Positions 17,611-28,323 of a stretch of DNA of 55,798 nucleotides are shown piece by piece. Each line of letters opens with the position of its first letter. Position 1 is the stretch's first letter. The stretch is from contig DUMC01000147.1 of the NCBI GenBank assembly GCA_012840075.1, positions 1 through 55,798 of the forward strand, in the 5' to 3' direction. This DNA comes from Clostridiaceae bacterium. Its GTDB lineage: Bacteria > Bacillota > Clostridia > Acetivibrionales > DUMC01. Position numbers and translations under genes: made by a program. The notes under the pieces are model-generated. The model was not told where the DNA came from. It saw nothing but the letters and a program-made list of their open reading frames with translations, and did not search any database.

Positions 17611-19785
17611 ATGTCTGCATCTGAAATACCTGCTTATAAAAATGAATCTCTTTCTTTCGAAGAAAGGGCAAAAGACCTTGTTTCCAGAATGACATTGGAT
17701 GAAAAGGTTTCTCAAATGATTTATAATGCTCCTGCCATTCCAAGGTTGGGAATACCTTCATATAACTGGTGGAATGAGGCTTTGCACGGTGTTGCCCGTG
17801 GAGGAACCGCTACTATATTTCCTCAGGCTATCGGATTGGCGGCAACCTTTGATGAAGACCTAATATATAAAGTGGCAGAAGTCATATCAACTGAAGCCAG
17901 GGCAAAATATCATGAAGCTCAAAGAAAGGGAGACCGCGATATTTACAAGGGATTAACATTCTGGTCCCCTAATATAAATATATTTCGCGACCCCAGATGG
18001 GGAAGGGGCCAGGAAACCTACGGGGAAGACCCGTATTTGACCGGACGGCTTGGAGTAGCTTTTATAAAAGGTTTGCAAGGAAATGACAAAAAATATCTCA
18101 AAGCTGCAGCTTGCGCAAAACACTTTGCAGTGCACAGTGGACCTGAAACGGAAAGACATCATTTTAATGCCATAGTGTCGAAAAAAGATTTGTTTGAAAC
18201 CTATTTGCCCGCATTTAGTGAGTGTGTGAAGGAAGCCAAAGTAGAAGCCGTAATGGGTGCATACAACAGGGTAAACGGAGAACCATGCTGTGGCAGCGAA
18301 ACACTGCTGAAAAAGATACTAAGAGAAGAATGGAAATTCAAAGGTCATGTAGTATCCGATTGTTGGGCTATATGCGATTTCCATAAGAATCACAAGGTAA
18401 CTAATTCAGCTCCCGAATCGGCTGCTCTTGCCGTAAAAAACGGTTGTGATTTAAATTGTGGGAATACATATCCAAGCCTTCTGGTTGCACACAAGGAAGG
18501 GCTTATAGATGAGAAAAAGATTGATGAGGCAGTTACAAGACTTATGATCACAAGAATGAAGCTTGGAATGTTTGATGATCAGTCGAAAGTGCCTTATTCT
18601 TCAATTCCGTACGAAATGTGCGATTGCGATGAGCACAGGAAATTTTCCTTGGAAGTTGCCAAACGGTCCATGGTTCTCTTAAAAAATGAGAACAATATTC
18701 TTCCCTTGGACAAGAATAAGATTAAATCTATTGCAGTAATCGGTCCAAATGCTAATAACAGAGAAGTATTAAAAGGAAATTACTGTGGAACGGCATCAAG
18801 ATATACCACTGTCCTTGAAGGTATTATTGAGACTGTCAATGAAGGAACAAGGGTGTATTATTCGGAAGGATGTCACCTTTACAAGGAAAAGGTGGAAGGT
18901 CTTGCAGCTCCGAAGGACAGATTTGCCGAAGCAATATCCGTTGCTGAGCGGGCAGATGTAGTAGTAATGTGCCTTGGTCTTGATCCCACCATCGAAGGTG
19001 AAGAAATGAATAATGAATACGGAAACGGAGATAAAAATGATTTGAACCTTCCGGGTCTGCAGCAGGAACTTCTTGAAGCTGTATATTCAACAGGAAAACC
19101 TATTATCCTTGTCCTTCTTTCGGGAAGTGCCCTGGCGATTTCCTGGGCTGATGAGCATATACCTGCTATAATTCAAGCATGGTATCCCGGTGCGGAAGGC
19201 GGAAAAGCCGTTGCCGGCCTTATATTCGGAGAATTCAGCCCTTCAGGAAGACTCCCCGTAACCTTCTACAGAACAACGGAAGAATTGCCTGATTTCAGAG
19301 ACTACTCTATGATGAACAGAACATATAGGTATATGCAAAATGAAGCTTTGTATCCTTTTGGATATGGTTTAAGTTATACTAAATTTGAATACGGAGATAT
19401 AGATATATCCAATACCTGCATTAATGCCGGTGAAAACCTTAAATGCAGCGTTACGGTAAAGAATGTTGGAAATTGGGAATCATATGAAGTGGTACAGCTT
19501 TATCTAAGGGATGTTGAGGGAAGTACAAAGCTGCCTAGATGGCAATTGAAAGGCATAAAAGTTGTATATCTTAAACCCGGTGAAGAAAAGAAAGTAAGCT
19601 TTTTGTTAACGCCAAGGCATATGTCAATGATAAACGATGAAGGCAAACGCATACTTGAACCTGGACGGTTTGAAGTATATATTGGCGGAAGCCAACCTGA
19701 CAGAAGGAGCATTGAACTTACAGGTTCTCAGGTTTCAAAGACAAGATTTGAAGTATGGGGAGCAGCAATGGAGTTGGAGTACTAG
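17611..19785 (+). CDS. Glycoside hydrolase family 3, beta-xylosidase/beta-glucosidase type
   Basis: ATG 17611 follows GGAGGTG; an upstream TTG at 17593 is unlikely. The 724-residue protein has the complete GH3 plan. The N-terminal barrel carries YNWWNEALHGVAR, the substrate loop CAKHFAVHSGPE and the nucleophile Asp in HVVSDCWAICDFH. Then come the alpha/beta sandwich (MVLLKNENNILPL, VIGPNAN, WYPGAEGGKAVAGLIFG) and the C-terminal fibronectin-like domain (PFGYGLSYTKFEY, VKNVGNWESYEVVQLYL). The YNWWNEALHGVAR block is typical of xylosidase members, which fits arabinoxylan use. There is no signal peptide, so it acts inside on imported oligosaccharides. Confidence 0.92.
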   Translation: MSASEIPAYKNESLSFEERAKDLVSRMTLDEKVSQMIYNAPAIPRLGIPSYNWWNEALHGVARGGTATIFPQAIGLAATFDEDLIYKVAEVISTEARAKYHEAQRKGDRDIYKGLTFWSPNINIFRDPRWGRGQETYGEDPYLTGRLGVAFIKGLQGNDKKYLKAAACAKHFAVHSGPETERHHFNAIVSKKDLFETYLPAFSECVKEAKVEAVMGAYNRVNGEPCCGSETLLKKILREEWKFKGHVVSDCWAICDFHKNHKVTNSAPESAALAVKNGCDLNCGNTYPSLLVAHKEGLIDEKKIDEAVTRLMITRMKLGMFDDQSKVPYSSIPYEMCDCDEHRKFSLEVAKRSMVLLKNENNILPLDKNKIKSIAVIGPNANNREVLKGNYCGTASRYTTVLEGIIETVNEGTRVYYSEGCHLYKEKVEGLAAPKDRFAEAISVAERADVVVMCLGLDPTIEGEEMNNEYGNGDKNDLNLPGLQQELLEAVYSTGKPIILVLLSGSALAISWADEHIPAIIQAWYPGAEGGKAVAGLIFGEFSPSGRLPVTFYRTTEELPDFRDYSMMNRTYRYMQNEALYPFGYGLSYTKFEYGDIDISNTCINAGENLKCSVTVKNVGNWESYEVVQLYLRDVEGSTKLPRWQLKGIKVVYLKPGEEKKVSFLLTPRHMSMINDEGKRILEPGRFEVYIGGSQPDRRSIELTGSQVSKTRFEVWGAAMELEY

Positions 19786-19884
19786 CAAGCATATTTAGAT
19801 AGTAATAGGAAGCATATTCTGATTTCTGATATATTAAGTAATGATAGATTTAATTATTAATAAAAGTTTTAAAGAGGGATGATT

Positions 19885-21234
19885 ATGGGAAATCTAAAAG
19901 TTGGATTTGCAAGACTTGTTATAACCCCACCATTAGGTATACGTATATCAGGCTACTATCGTGAACGTATTGCAGATGGTATTTTAGATGACCTGGAAGC
20001 AAATGCCATTGCCTTTTCGGATGGTGAAAATACGGTTGTTACCATTTCACTTGACATTTTGCACATGCAGCAAAAGCATATGGACGAAATTAGGAAGAAA
20101 GTTGCTTCTGACAATAATATCCCGTATGAAGCCGTCTTTATTTCTTGTACACATACGCATACAGGTCCGGCATTGTTCTATGATGCTCCAGGAGGAATCG
20201 GCTCCGCATATGATAAATACCTCATGCAGCGTATAAGCGATGCAGCAAAGTTGGCGATACAAGATCTGACTCCGGCAACAATTGGAACGGCTGCCACTGA
20301 AGCAAAAAAAGTGGGATTTATACGACGTTTCCGTATGAAGTCAGGGAAAATACGAACAAACCCCGGTGTCGGAAACCCTGATATACTGGCTCCAATTGGA
20401 GAAGCTGATGAGTCGGTACGTTTAGTCAGAATAAAGCGTGAAAATGCACCGGAAATACTTATAGTGAATTTCCAAGTACACCCTGATGTGATAGGTGGCT
20501 GCCGCATCTCAGCAGACTATCCGAGATTTGTCCGTGAAACCCTTGAAGGCGCGCTTCCCGGTACTAAGGCAGTATATTTCAACGGTACCTGCGGTGACAT
20601 GAACCATGTAAACGTCAATGCAAACAAAGTGGATATGATTGGTTTGGAGAATCAATTTGATGATGTTGCAAGGGGTTATGAACATTCTAAACACATGGGC
20701 AGGACAATTGCAGGAGCTGTGCTGTCTGTTTACACCAAGGTGGAGGAACAGGAGTGCGACAAGGTATGCTTTGGACAGTTGAATCTCGTGCATCCTTCGA
20801 ATAGACCGGATCCATCACAGATACCTCTTGCCGAGAAATATTTGGAACTTCATTATGCAGGTCGTGATGACGAAATCCCGTTTAAAGGTATGGAGTTGAC
20901 TACAGTTGTTGCAGAAGCGGCAAGAATTTTGCGTTTGAAAGACGGACCGGATTCGTTCACACTTTATTTATCAGGAGTAAGGGTTGGTAATATTGCATTT
21001 ATAGGATTTCCCGGAGAACCATTCAGTGCGGTCGGACGTATGACAAGAGCCCGTTCACCGTTTAATATGACGTTAACCTGCTGCCTTACTAACGGGGCCG
21101 AAGGATATTTTCCGACACAGGAAGCTTATGACGAAGGTGGGTATGAAGCAAGAAGTTCAAAATTTAAGCCAGGTGTTGCGGAAGCATTGGCAGAAGCAAG
21201 TATTGAGCTCTTAAACAAGCTAAAAAATGCATAA
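19885..21234 (+). CDS. Neutral/alkaline ceramidase-like hydrolase
   Basis: The N-terminal VGFARLVITPPLG, the zinc-type ISCTHTHTGPALFYD, the VNFQVHPDVIGG histidine and NGTCGDMNHVN match the ceramidase superfamily. At 449 residues it is shorter than true ceramidases and lacks their C-terminal Ig-like domain and any signal peptide. Bacterial relatives in sugar operons have unknown amide or ester substrates. I chose ATG 19885 because AGAGGG lies 7 nt upstream, whereas the ATG at 19879 is too close to it. Its place between GH3 and URO-D-like genes suggests a glycan-derived substrate. Confidence 0.72.
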   Translation: MGNLKVGFARLVITPPLGIRISGYYRERIADGILDDLEANAIAFSDGENTVVTISLDILHMQQKHMDEIRKKVASDNNIPYEAVFISCTHTHTGPALFYDAPGGIGSAYDKYLMQRISDAAKLAIQDLTPATIGTAATEAKKVGFIRRFRMKSGKIRTNPGVGNPDILAPIGEADESVRLVRIKRENAPEILIVNFQVHPDVIGGCRISADYPRFVRETLEGALPGTKAVYFNGTCGDMNHVNVNANKVDMIGLENQFDDVARGYEHSKHMGRTIAGAVLSVYTKVEEQECDKVCFGQLNLVHPSNRPDPSQIPLAEKYLELHYAGRDDEIPFKGMELTTVVAEAARILRLKDGPDSFTLYLSGVRVGNIAFIGFPGEPFSAVGRMTRARSPFNMTLTCCLTNGAEGYFPTQEAYDEGGYEARSSKFKPGVAEALAEASIELLNKLKNA

Positions 21235-21275
21235 TTTTGCCCTAGAATAATCAAGGAGGGGTAAGGGGGGATTGT

Positions 21276-22289
21276 ATGACAAGGCGTGAAAGGGTAATTA
21301 AAGCTGTTAATCACATCGAGACGGATATTGTCCCATATAATATAAATTTGACACACCAGGAATATGAAAAAGTTGCTTCATATCTTGGAGACCCGCATTT
21401 TCTGAAAAAGATTGGGAACCATATAGATTCAGCTTATTATGATGGGTATCCAACCGAAATTTCCCCTGGATCCGGATACTGGAAGGACGATTTTGGTGTA
21501 ATTTGGAATAGAAACGGCGTTGATAAAGATATTGGTGTAATAGATAACATTCTAATTAGAGAGCCTTCCGTTGACAGCTACAAATTTCCGCCGATTAATG
21601 AGGAAAGGATTAGAAGAGAGTATGAAAGGTTAATGAATAATGGAGAGGATACATTTAAATTTGGTTCAATCGGGTTTACTTTATTCGAGAGAGCATGGAC
21701 CTTAAGAGGTATGGAAAATTTGCTTACCGATATGGTTCTGGAACCGGCGTTTGTTGAGGAATTGCTTGATGAAATAACAGAGTACAACCTTAAAATTATA
21801 GATATTGCCATGGAATATGATATAGATGGTTTCCATATAGGTGATGATTGGGGACAGCAGAGGGGTCTTATTATGGGTCCTACTTATTGGAGAAAATACA
21901 TAAAACCAAGGTTAGCTCGGATATTTGAAAAGATAAAAAGCCATGGCAAAATTGTTTCTCTGCATTCGTGCGGTGATATCCGGGAGGTTTTCCCTGACCT
22001 TATAGAAATTGGTCTGGATATTTATCAAACATTCCAACCGGAAATCTATGATATTAAAAAAATAAAAAAAGAATATGGCAACTATCTAACTTTCTGGGGT
22101 GGAATAAGCACACAGAGACTACTGCCTTTTGCAACTCCTGACGAGATTAAAAGGGTAACTCTGGAGACAATTTCAATAATGGGTAAAAATGGAGGCTATA
22201 TTGCTGCACCTACCCACTCGATTCCATGTGATGTTCCGGCAGAAAACGTAGTAGCATTAATTGAGGTTTTGCAACATGGTCAAGGTTGA
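21276..22289 (+). CDS. Uroporphyrinogen decarboxylase-like protein (methyltransferase-type URO-D family)
   Basis: The 337-residue TIM barrel begins TRRERVIKAVNHIETDIVPYN, the usual URO-D/MtaA opening. It lacks the arginine-rich heme-precursor site of HemE. It does have H-x-C (LHSCGDIREVFPDL) and a later Cys (HSIPCDVPAENV), which together match the zinc-ligand pattern of corrinoid-dependent methyltransferases such as MtaA. It is therefore probably not a heme enzyme. Methyl transfer or demethylation of a methylated sugar is an inference. No corrinoid protein is encoded nearby. An AAGGAGGGG site precedes the start. Confidence 0.75.
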   Translation: MTRRERVIKAVNHIETDIVPYNINLTHQEYEKVASYLGDPHFLKKIGNHIDSAYYDGYPTEISPGSGYWKDDFGVIWNRNGVDKDIGVIDNILIREPSVDSYKFPPINEERIRREYERLMNNGEDTFKFGSIGFTLFERAWTLRGMENLLTDMVLEPAFVEELLDEITEYNLKIIDIAMEYDIDGFHIGDDWGQQRGLIMGPTYWRKYIKPRLARIFEKIKSHGKIVSLHSCGDIREVFPDLIEIGLDIYQTFQPEIYDIKKIKKEYGNYLTFWGGISTQRLLPFATPDEIKRVTLETISIMGKNGGYIAAPTHSIPCDVPAENVVALIEVLQHGQG

Positions 22290-22393
22290 AACACTAGCAC
22301 AAATTGACGCTTTTGAAATTCATCTTCCCTGTGAACTCAAAGTTTAGAGAACTTAGAACTTATATCTTAAACAGAGGAAAGGAGATATTGTTA

Positions 22394-23215
22394 ATGTTTA
22401 GAATAAGCTGTTTTGCTGACGAAATATCATCAGATCTAAATGAACAAATTGATGTTTTGAGTAAAAATAAAATTAAGTTTGTTGAACTTAGAAGTGTTTG
22501 GAAAAAGAATGTCATGGAACTCAGTGATAATGAATTAGATCTAGTGAAGGAACGGTTTTGGGATAATGGCATCAGTATATCCTCTATTGGATCACCCATA
22601 GGTAAGGTTGATATAAATGATGATTTTGAGAAACATCTGGAAAGGTTTAAAAGGGCTGTAGAAATAGCTTTAAAAATGGAAACCCGTTATATTCGCATAT
22701 TTTCCTTCTATATGAATAAAGAAGAACTGGATATGCATCATCAAAAGGTAGTAGACAGACTTAGGTGCTTTATCGAGATAGCTGAAGAGAACAATCTTGT
22801 TCTCCTTCATGAAAATGAGGCAAATATTTACGGGGAGAGCAGCACAAGGTGCCTTAAACTTTTTAAATCCTTACCGTACAATAACTTTAGAGCCGTTTTT
22901 GATCCATCCAACTTTATTGTGGCAGGAGAAGATGTTTTAAATGAAAGCTTTGGAAAACTTAAGGATTATATTGAATATATTCATGTAAAAGATTCCAGAA
23001 AGGATACAGGAGAAAAAGTTGTTGCAGGAAAAGGCGACGGGCACATACCGGAGATTCTTGATGAATTGAGACATAAAGAAGGAATGTTCCTCTCATTAGA
23101 ACCACACCTTGCACGGGGAGGAAAGTACGGAGGCTTCACTGGTCCGGAGTTATTTGAAGAGGCATTGGAAGCATTAAGGAGGATTTTGATAGAACTAAAA
23201 ATAGACTTTGAGTAA
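22394..23215 (+). CDS. Sugar phosphate isomerase/epimerase
   Basis: This 273-residue protein of the xylose-isomerase-like TIM-barrel family starts MFRISCFADEISSDLNEQ at ATG 22394 after AAAGGAGAT. The open frame from 22304 has no initiation signal. Strands carrying the usual metal ligands are visible: FVELRSVW, YIRIFSFYM, LLHENEANIYG, AVFDPSNFI, YIHVKDSR and LSLEPHLARGG. It follows the URO-D-like gene by about 100 bp. Substrate not determinable. Confidence 0.82.
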   Translation: MFRISCFADEISSDLNEQIDVLSKNKIKFVELRSVWKKNVMELSDNELDLVKERFWDNGISISSIGSPIGKVDINDDFEKHLERFKRAVEIALKMETRYIRIFSFYMNKEELDMHHQKVVDRLRCFIEIAEENNLVLLHENEANIYGESSTRCLKLFKSLPYNNFRAVFDPSNFIVAGEDVLNESFGKLKDYIEYIHVKDSRKDTGEKVVAGKGDGHIPEILDELRHKEGMFLSLEPHLARGGKYGGFTGPELFEEALEALRRILIELKIDFE

Positions 23216-23250
23216 ATTTAGCAAAAACCATGTAACAGAAACGCAAGTAA

Positions 23251-23400
23251 TTTATTTATGGTGATGTTTATGGCAAGCTTAAACAGCCTTACGCGGTTAT
23301 TCTTGACGCGGTTACTTTTAACAGCACACTAACTTTTACCAAAATACTTGATGCTATAAGAAAGTCAAGTGAAACAGGACAGGTAGTGTATATTGAATAA
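23251..23400 (+). pseudogene. C-terminal remnant, probably of a Gfo/Idh/MocA oxidoreductase
   Basis: Forty-nine codons without a start (FIYGDVYGKL ... SSETGQVVYIE) end in TAA at 23398. The pattern of a conserved helix followed by S-x-E-T-G-x-V is that of the C-terminus of dehydrogenases of this family, one of which is intact at 24535. No ribosome binding site or N-terminal part exists, so a deleted older gene is inferred. The rest of 23216-23539 shows nothing recognisable. Confidence 0.42.
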
Positions 23401-23539
23401 ATATTAATTATTTGTAGCGTTTTATGATATACTTAAGTTGATAACCGTATTACATATTGAAAAGTAAAAATGTACGTTGAATCTATTTATATTTAAAAAA
23501 ATAGATTATAACAATTTTAACAAAAGGAGGTAGTCTTTT

Positions 23540-24505
23540 ATGAAATTAGGTGTATTTACAGTTCTATTATCACAAAGAAGCCTGGAGGATGCTCTAAAAT
23601 ATTTAGCAGAGCTTGGAGTACAGGCTGTTGAACTTGGGACAGGAGGATACCCGGGGAATGCACATGCGAATCCTGATGAACTTCTTGCTGACGAGTCAAA
23701 GATCGATAATCTCAAAAATTTAGTAAGCAAATATAACATGGAAATAAGTGCTTTAAGCTGTCATGGCAATCCCGTACATCCTCAAAAAGAAATTGCAGAT
23801 GCTTTTCATAAGGATTTCGAGAAAACCGTGCTATTGGCAGAGAAGCTTGGTATTAAACGTGTTATTACATTCTCAGGATGCCCTGGAGACTCACCGCAGT
23901 CAAAATATCCTAATTGGGTAACCTGCCCATGGCCGGATGACTATCTTAAAATTCTTGATTATCAATGGAGTGAAGTACTTATACCATATTGGAAGAAGAC
24001 TGCCGAATTTTGCAAAGAACATGGAGTTGAAAAAATATGTTTTGAAATGCACCCAGGTTTTTGTGTTTATAACCCCGAGACACTTTTGAAATTACGTAAT
24101 GCTGTTGGAGACATCATAGGAGCTAATTTTGACCCCAGCCATCTTTTCTGGCAAGGAATAGACCCGGTTGCAGCAATACGAAAACTTGGACCTGCCATTT
24201 ACCATTTCCACGCAAAAGATACAAAAGTTGACGAGCTTAACACTGCAGTCAACGGTGTTCTTGATACTAGGCATTATAGCGATGAAATAAATCGTTCATG
24301 GATATTCCGTACAGTAGGTTACGGTCATGGGTATCAAGTTTGGAAAGATATTGTAAGCAACTTGAAAATGGTTGGCTATGACGATGTCCTCAGCATTGAG
24401 CATGAGGATAGCTTAATGTCAGCTAATGAAGGACTTAGAAAAGCAATAGATTTTCTCAAGGAAGTCATGATGTTTGAAAAAGCCGGTGGAATGTGGTGGG
24501 CATAA
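23540..24505 (+). CDS. Sugar phosphate isomerase/epimerase
   Basis: This 321-residue TIM-barrel protein starts MKLGVFTVLLSQRS after AAAAGGAGG. It has ALSCHGNPVHP, VITFSGCPGDSP, ICFEMHPGFCVYNP, GANFDPSHLFWQGIDP, IYHFHAKDTK and SIEHEDSLMS, which together give the full metal-binding set (E, D, H, E). This subfamily is often coupled to Gfo/Idh/MocA dehydrogenases in inositol- or glycoside-type catabolism, and such a gene follows after 29 bp. The two probably act consecutively on one substrate. Confidence 0.85.
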   Translation: MKLGVFTVLLSQRSLEDALKYLAELGVQAVELGTGGYPGNAHANPDELLADESKIDNLKNLVSKYNMEISALSCHGNPVHPQKEIADAFHKDFEKTVLLAEKLGIKRVITFSGCPGDSPQSKYPNWVTCPWPDDYLKILDYQWSEVLIPYWKKTAEFCKEHGVEKICFEMHPGFCVYNPETLLKLRNAVGDIIGANFDPSHLFWQGIDPVAAIRKLGPAIYHFHAKDTKVDELNTAVNGVLDTRHYSDEINRSWIFRTVGYGHGYQVWKDIVSNLKMVGYDDVLSIEHEDSLMSANEGLRKAIDFLKEVMMFEKAGGMWWA

Positions 24506-24534
24506 AGGAAATAAAATAATGGGGGTACATTTTT

Positions 24535-25698
24535 ATGAAGAACAGTATAAATATAGGGCTTGTTGGATATAAATTCATGGGTAAAGCACATAGTAATGCT
24601 TTCCAACGTCTTAGCATGTTTTTTAATCCTTCTGTTAAAGTGAATTTGAAAGCTATCTGCGGCAGAGATGAAAATTGGGTTAGAGAATCAGCGGAAAAAT
24701 TTGGTTGGGAAGGATATGAAACTTCCTGGGAAAAACTTGTACAACGTGATGATATTGATGTTATCGATATAGCAGCACCCAGTAATGTTCACAAGGAAAT
24801 AGCTATCAAAGCAGCAGAAGCCGGTAAACATGTTTTTTGTGAAAAACCCCTTGCTCTCAGCTTAAGTGATGCGCGCGAAATGCTGGAAGCTGTAAAAAAG
24901 AATAATGTTAAGCATCAGATAGGATTCAATTACAGATTTGCACCTGCAGTACAACTGGCAAAAAAACTCATTGATGAAGGGAAAATAGGTAAAATATATC
25001 ACTTTAGAGGTTTATACCTACAAGACTGGATAATTGATCCCGGTTTTCCTCTTGTATGGAGGTTAGATAAAAAAGTTGCAGGTTCAGGATCTCTTGGTGA
25101 CCTTGGAGCACATCTTATTGATTTAGCAAGATTCCTGGTAGGGGATTTCGAAAGGGTAATTGGAGTAAATAAAACCTTTATCAAAAACAGACCTATAGTA
25201 GAAAAAATGACAGGTTTAAGTGCTCAAGCCCAAAAGAGCGAGAAAATGGGTGAAGTTACGGTAGATGATGCAACCATATTCCTTGCAGAGTTTAAAAACG
25301 GTGCTCTTGGATCGATAGAAGCCACTAGATTTGCAAACGGTCACAAAAACGGCATGTCATTTGAGATAAATGGAAGTAAAGGAAGTATCAAGTTTGAGTT
25401 TGAACGCATGAATGAACTTCAATACTTTAGTGCCGATGATGAAGCCGGAACCCAAGGCTTTAGGCTAATCCAGGTAACGGAAGGTATCCATCCGTATATG
25501 GAAGCTTGGTGGCCTGCAGGACATGTAATCGGTTATGAACATACATTTGTTCATGAAATGTATGAATTTATTGAAGCAATTGCAAAGGACAAAGAAACCT
25601 CACCTAATTTTTACGATGGTATAAAGTGTCAGCAGGTTCTTGAAGCAGTTGACCTTTCCATCGAGAGAGGACAATGGGTAGAAGTTGACAGTTTATAA
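24535..25698 (+). CDS. Gfo/Idh/MocA family oxidoreductase
   Basis: An NAD(P)-dependent sugar or cyclitol dehydrogenase of 387 residues. The N-terminal Rossmann fold reads INIGLVGYKFMGKAHSNAF; the glycine pattern is G-x-x-G-x-x-x-G (GLVGYKFMG) with a Tyr at the middle position. DVIDIAAPSNVH and the catalytic-lysine motif HVFCEKPLALS follow. The C-terminal domain has FNYRFAPAVQLAKKLI, GSLGDLGAHLIDLARFLVG and the final helix EAVDLSIERGQWVEV. It pairs with the epimerase 29 bp upstream. Confidence 0.92.
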   Translation: MKNSINIGLVGYKFMGKAHSNAFQRLSMFFNPSVKVNLKAICGRDENWVRESAEKFGWEGYETSWEKLVQRDDIDVIDIAAPSNVHKEIAIKAAEAGKHVFCEKPLALSLSDAREMLEAVKKNNVKHQIGFNYRFAPAVQLAKKLIDEGKIGKIYHFRGLYLQDWIIDPGFPLVWRLDKKVAGSGSLGDLGAHLIDLARFLVGDFERVIGVNKTFIKNRPIVEKMTGLSAQAQKSEKMGEVTVDDATIFLAEFKNGALGSIEATRFANGHKNGMSFEINGSKGSIKFEFERMNELQYFSADDEAGTQGFRLIQVTEGIHPYMEAWWPAGHVIGYEHTFVHEMYEFIEAIAKDKETSPNFYDGIKCQQVLEAVDLSIERGQWVEVDSL

Positions 25699-25721
25699 GG
25701 CATCGGAGCTTATCTTATATA

Positions 25722-25743
25722 TAGCTTATAAGTAGCTTATAAG
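25722..25743 (+). repeat. Two tandem 11-bp repeats
   Basis: TAGCTTATAAG occurs twice head to tail (25722-25732, 25733-25743), 93 bp before the GH51 start. Possible regulator site or simple duplication. Confidence 0.4.
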
Positions 25744-25776
25744 GACTCAGGCTTGAATCGTTTACTTATTTTATAA

Positions 25777-25805
25777 AGGGTCAGGCTTTATTCAAGCCTG
25801 ACCCT
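25777..25805 (+). terminator. REP-like hairpin GGGTCAGGCTT / AAGCCTGACCC
   Basis: AGGGTCAGGCTT (25777-25788) and AAGCCTGACCCT (25794-25805) form a perfect 12-bp stem with a 5-nt loop, 30 bp before the GH51 start. A half copy (CTCAGGCTTGAATCG) lies at 25746. It may terminate the preceding unit. The family recurs at 3400 and 12622. Confidence 0.65.
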
Positions 25806-25835
25806 AAAAGATATCAGAGGGAAGGGATAAGCTAG

Positions 25836-27338
<1,503 letters not shown>

Positions 27339-27423
27339 GTCAAGACAGACTCAAAAGCTTTTCAAACACTGGGTAAATCCGTATTAAACACCAAGAAAAT
27401 CTGTATCGAGGAGGCAAGAGACG

Positions 27424-28323
27424 ATGGATAAAAGAAAAATAATAATTGACACCGATATCGGTGACGATATTGACGACGCACTTGCAATAGCATTTGCGTT
27501 AAACTCACCTGAAGTTGAAGTTATCGGTATTACAACTGTTTTCCGAAATACCGATGCACGGGCAAAAATAGCAGCAAACTTGTTAAATTTGGCAGGAAAG
27601 AACATATCAATCCATGCAGGTTGCAGCCAGCCTATAATAAACAGGGAGGATGTTACACAGATTCCATGCCAGTACTCTGAAAATATGAACAGGTTTATAT
27701 ATAACAAAGATATCCATGCAGTTGATTTCATAATAAATACTGTCATGGAGTCTGACGGTACCATAACACTTGTGCCAATTGGTCCTTTAACAAATATAGC
27801 CATGGCTATACTTAAATGCCCTGAACTTAAAACCAAACTTAAAGAAATTGTTTTAATGGGAGGATGCTATTATTCGCATTATAATGAATGGAATATTCGC
27901 TGTGACCCTGAAGCTGCAAAAATTGTATTTGAATCTGGAATACCTATAAAAGCCGTAGGGTTAGATGTAACTTTAAAATGCAGGTTATCTGAAGATGACT
28001 TAAATCTCATTGAGAATAGCCCTTCACCGGTTGCAAAGTTTTTATCGGAATTAATAAGGCGATGGAGAAATGTAACTAAGTCATTGCCCATACTTCATGA
28101 CCCACTTGCAATTTGCGCGGTATTTAATGATAATATTATTGAAATGAAAAATGAAAGAATATTAGTGGAAACAAAAGGGGAATATACCAGGGGAACAACC
28201 TTTAATATAACAGCTTTAAACCGGCAGGAAGATAAGGAGATTGTTGACTCACATATAAAAGTAGCAAAAAATGTGGATGAAAAAGCTTTTGTAAAACTAT
28301 TTTTGGAGAGGATTATAATATGA
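27424..28323 (+). CDS. Inosine/uridine-preferring nucleoside hydrolase
   Basis: It splits ribonucleosides into base and ribose. The N-terminal IIIDTDIGDDIDDALAIAFAL is the calcium-binding DxDxxxDD signature. TLVPIGPLTNIA, IVLMGGCY, NIRCDPEAAKIVFESGIPI and LPILHDPLAI complete the family pattern. At 299 residues it is of usual length. The stop overlaps the ribokinase start (ATGA), so the pair forms a nucleoside-to-ribose-5-phosphate module. A CGAGGAGG site precedes the start. Confidence 0.92.
   Translation: MDKRKIIIDTDIGDDIDDALAIAFALNSPEVEVIGITTVFRNTDARAKIAANLLNLAGKNISIHAGCSQPIINREDVTQIPCQYSENMNRFIYNKDIHAVDFIINTVMESDGTITLVPIGPLTNIAMAILKCPELKTKLKEIVLMGGCYYSHYNEWNIRCDPEAAKIVFESGIPIKAVGLDVTLKCRLSEDDLNLIENSPSPVAKFLSELIRRWRNVTKSLPILHDPLAICAVFNDNIIEMKNERILVETKGEYTRGTTFNITALNRQEDKEIVDSHIKVAKNVDEKAFVKLFLERIII

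Noticed and set aside
27384-27836. 150-codon minus-strand frame opposite the nucleoside hydrolase
   Set aside because: Shadow of a gene with a complete calcium-binding motif; no ribosome site.
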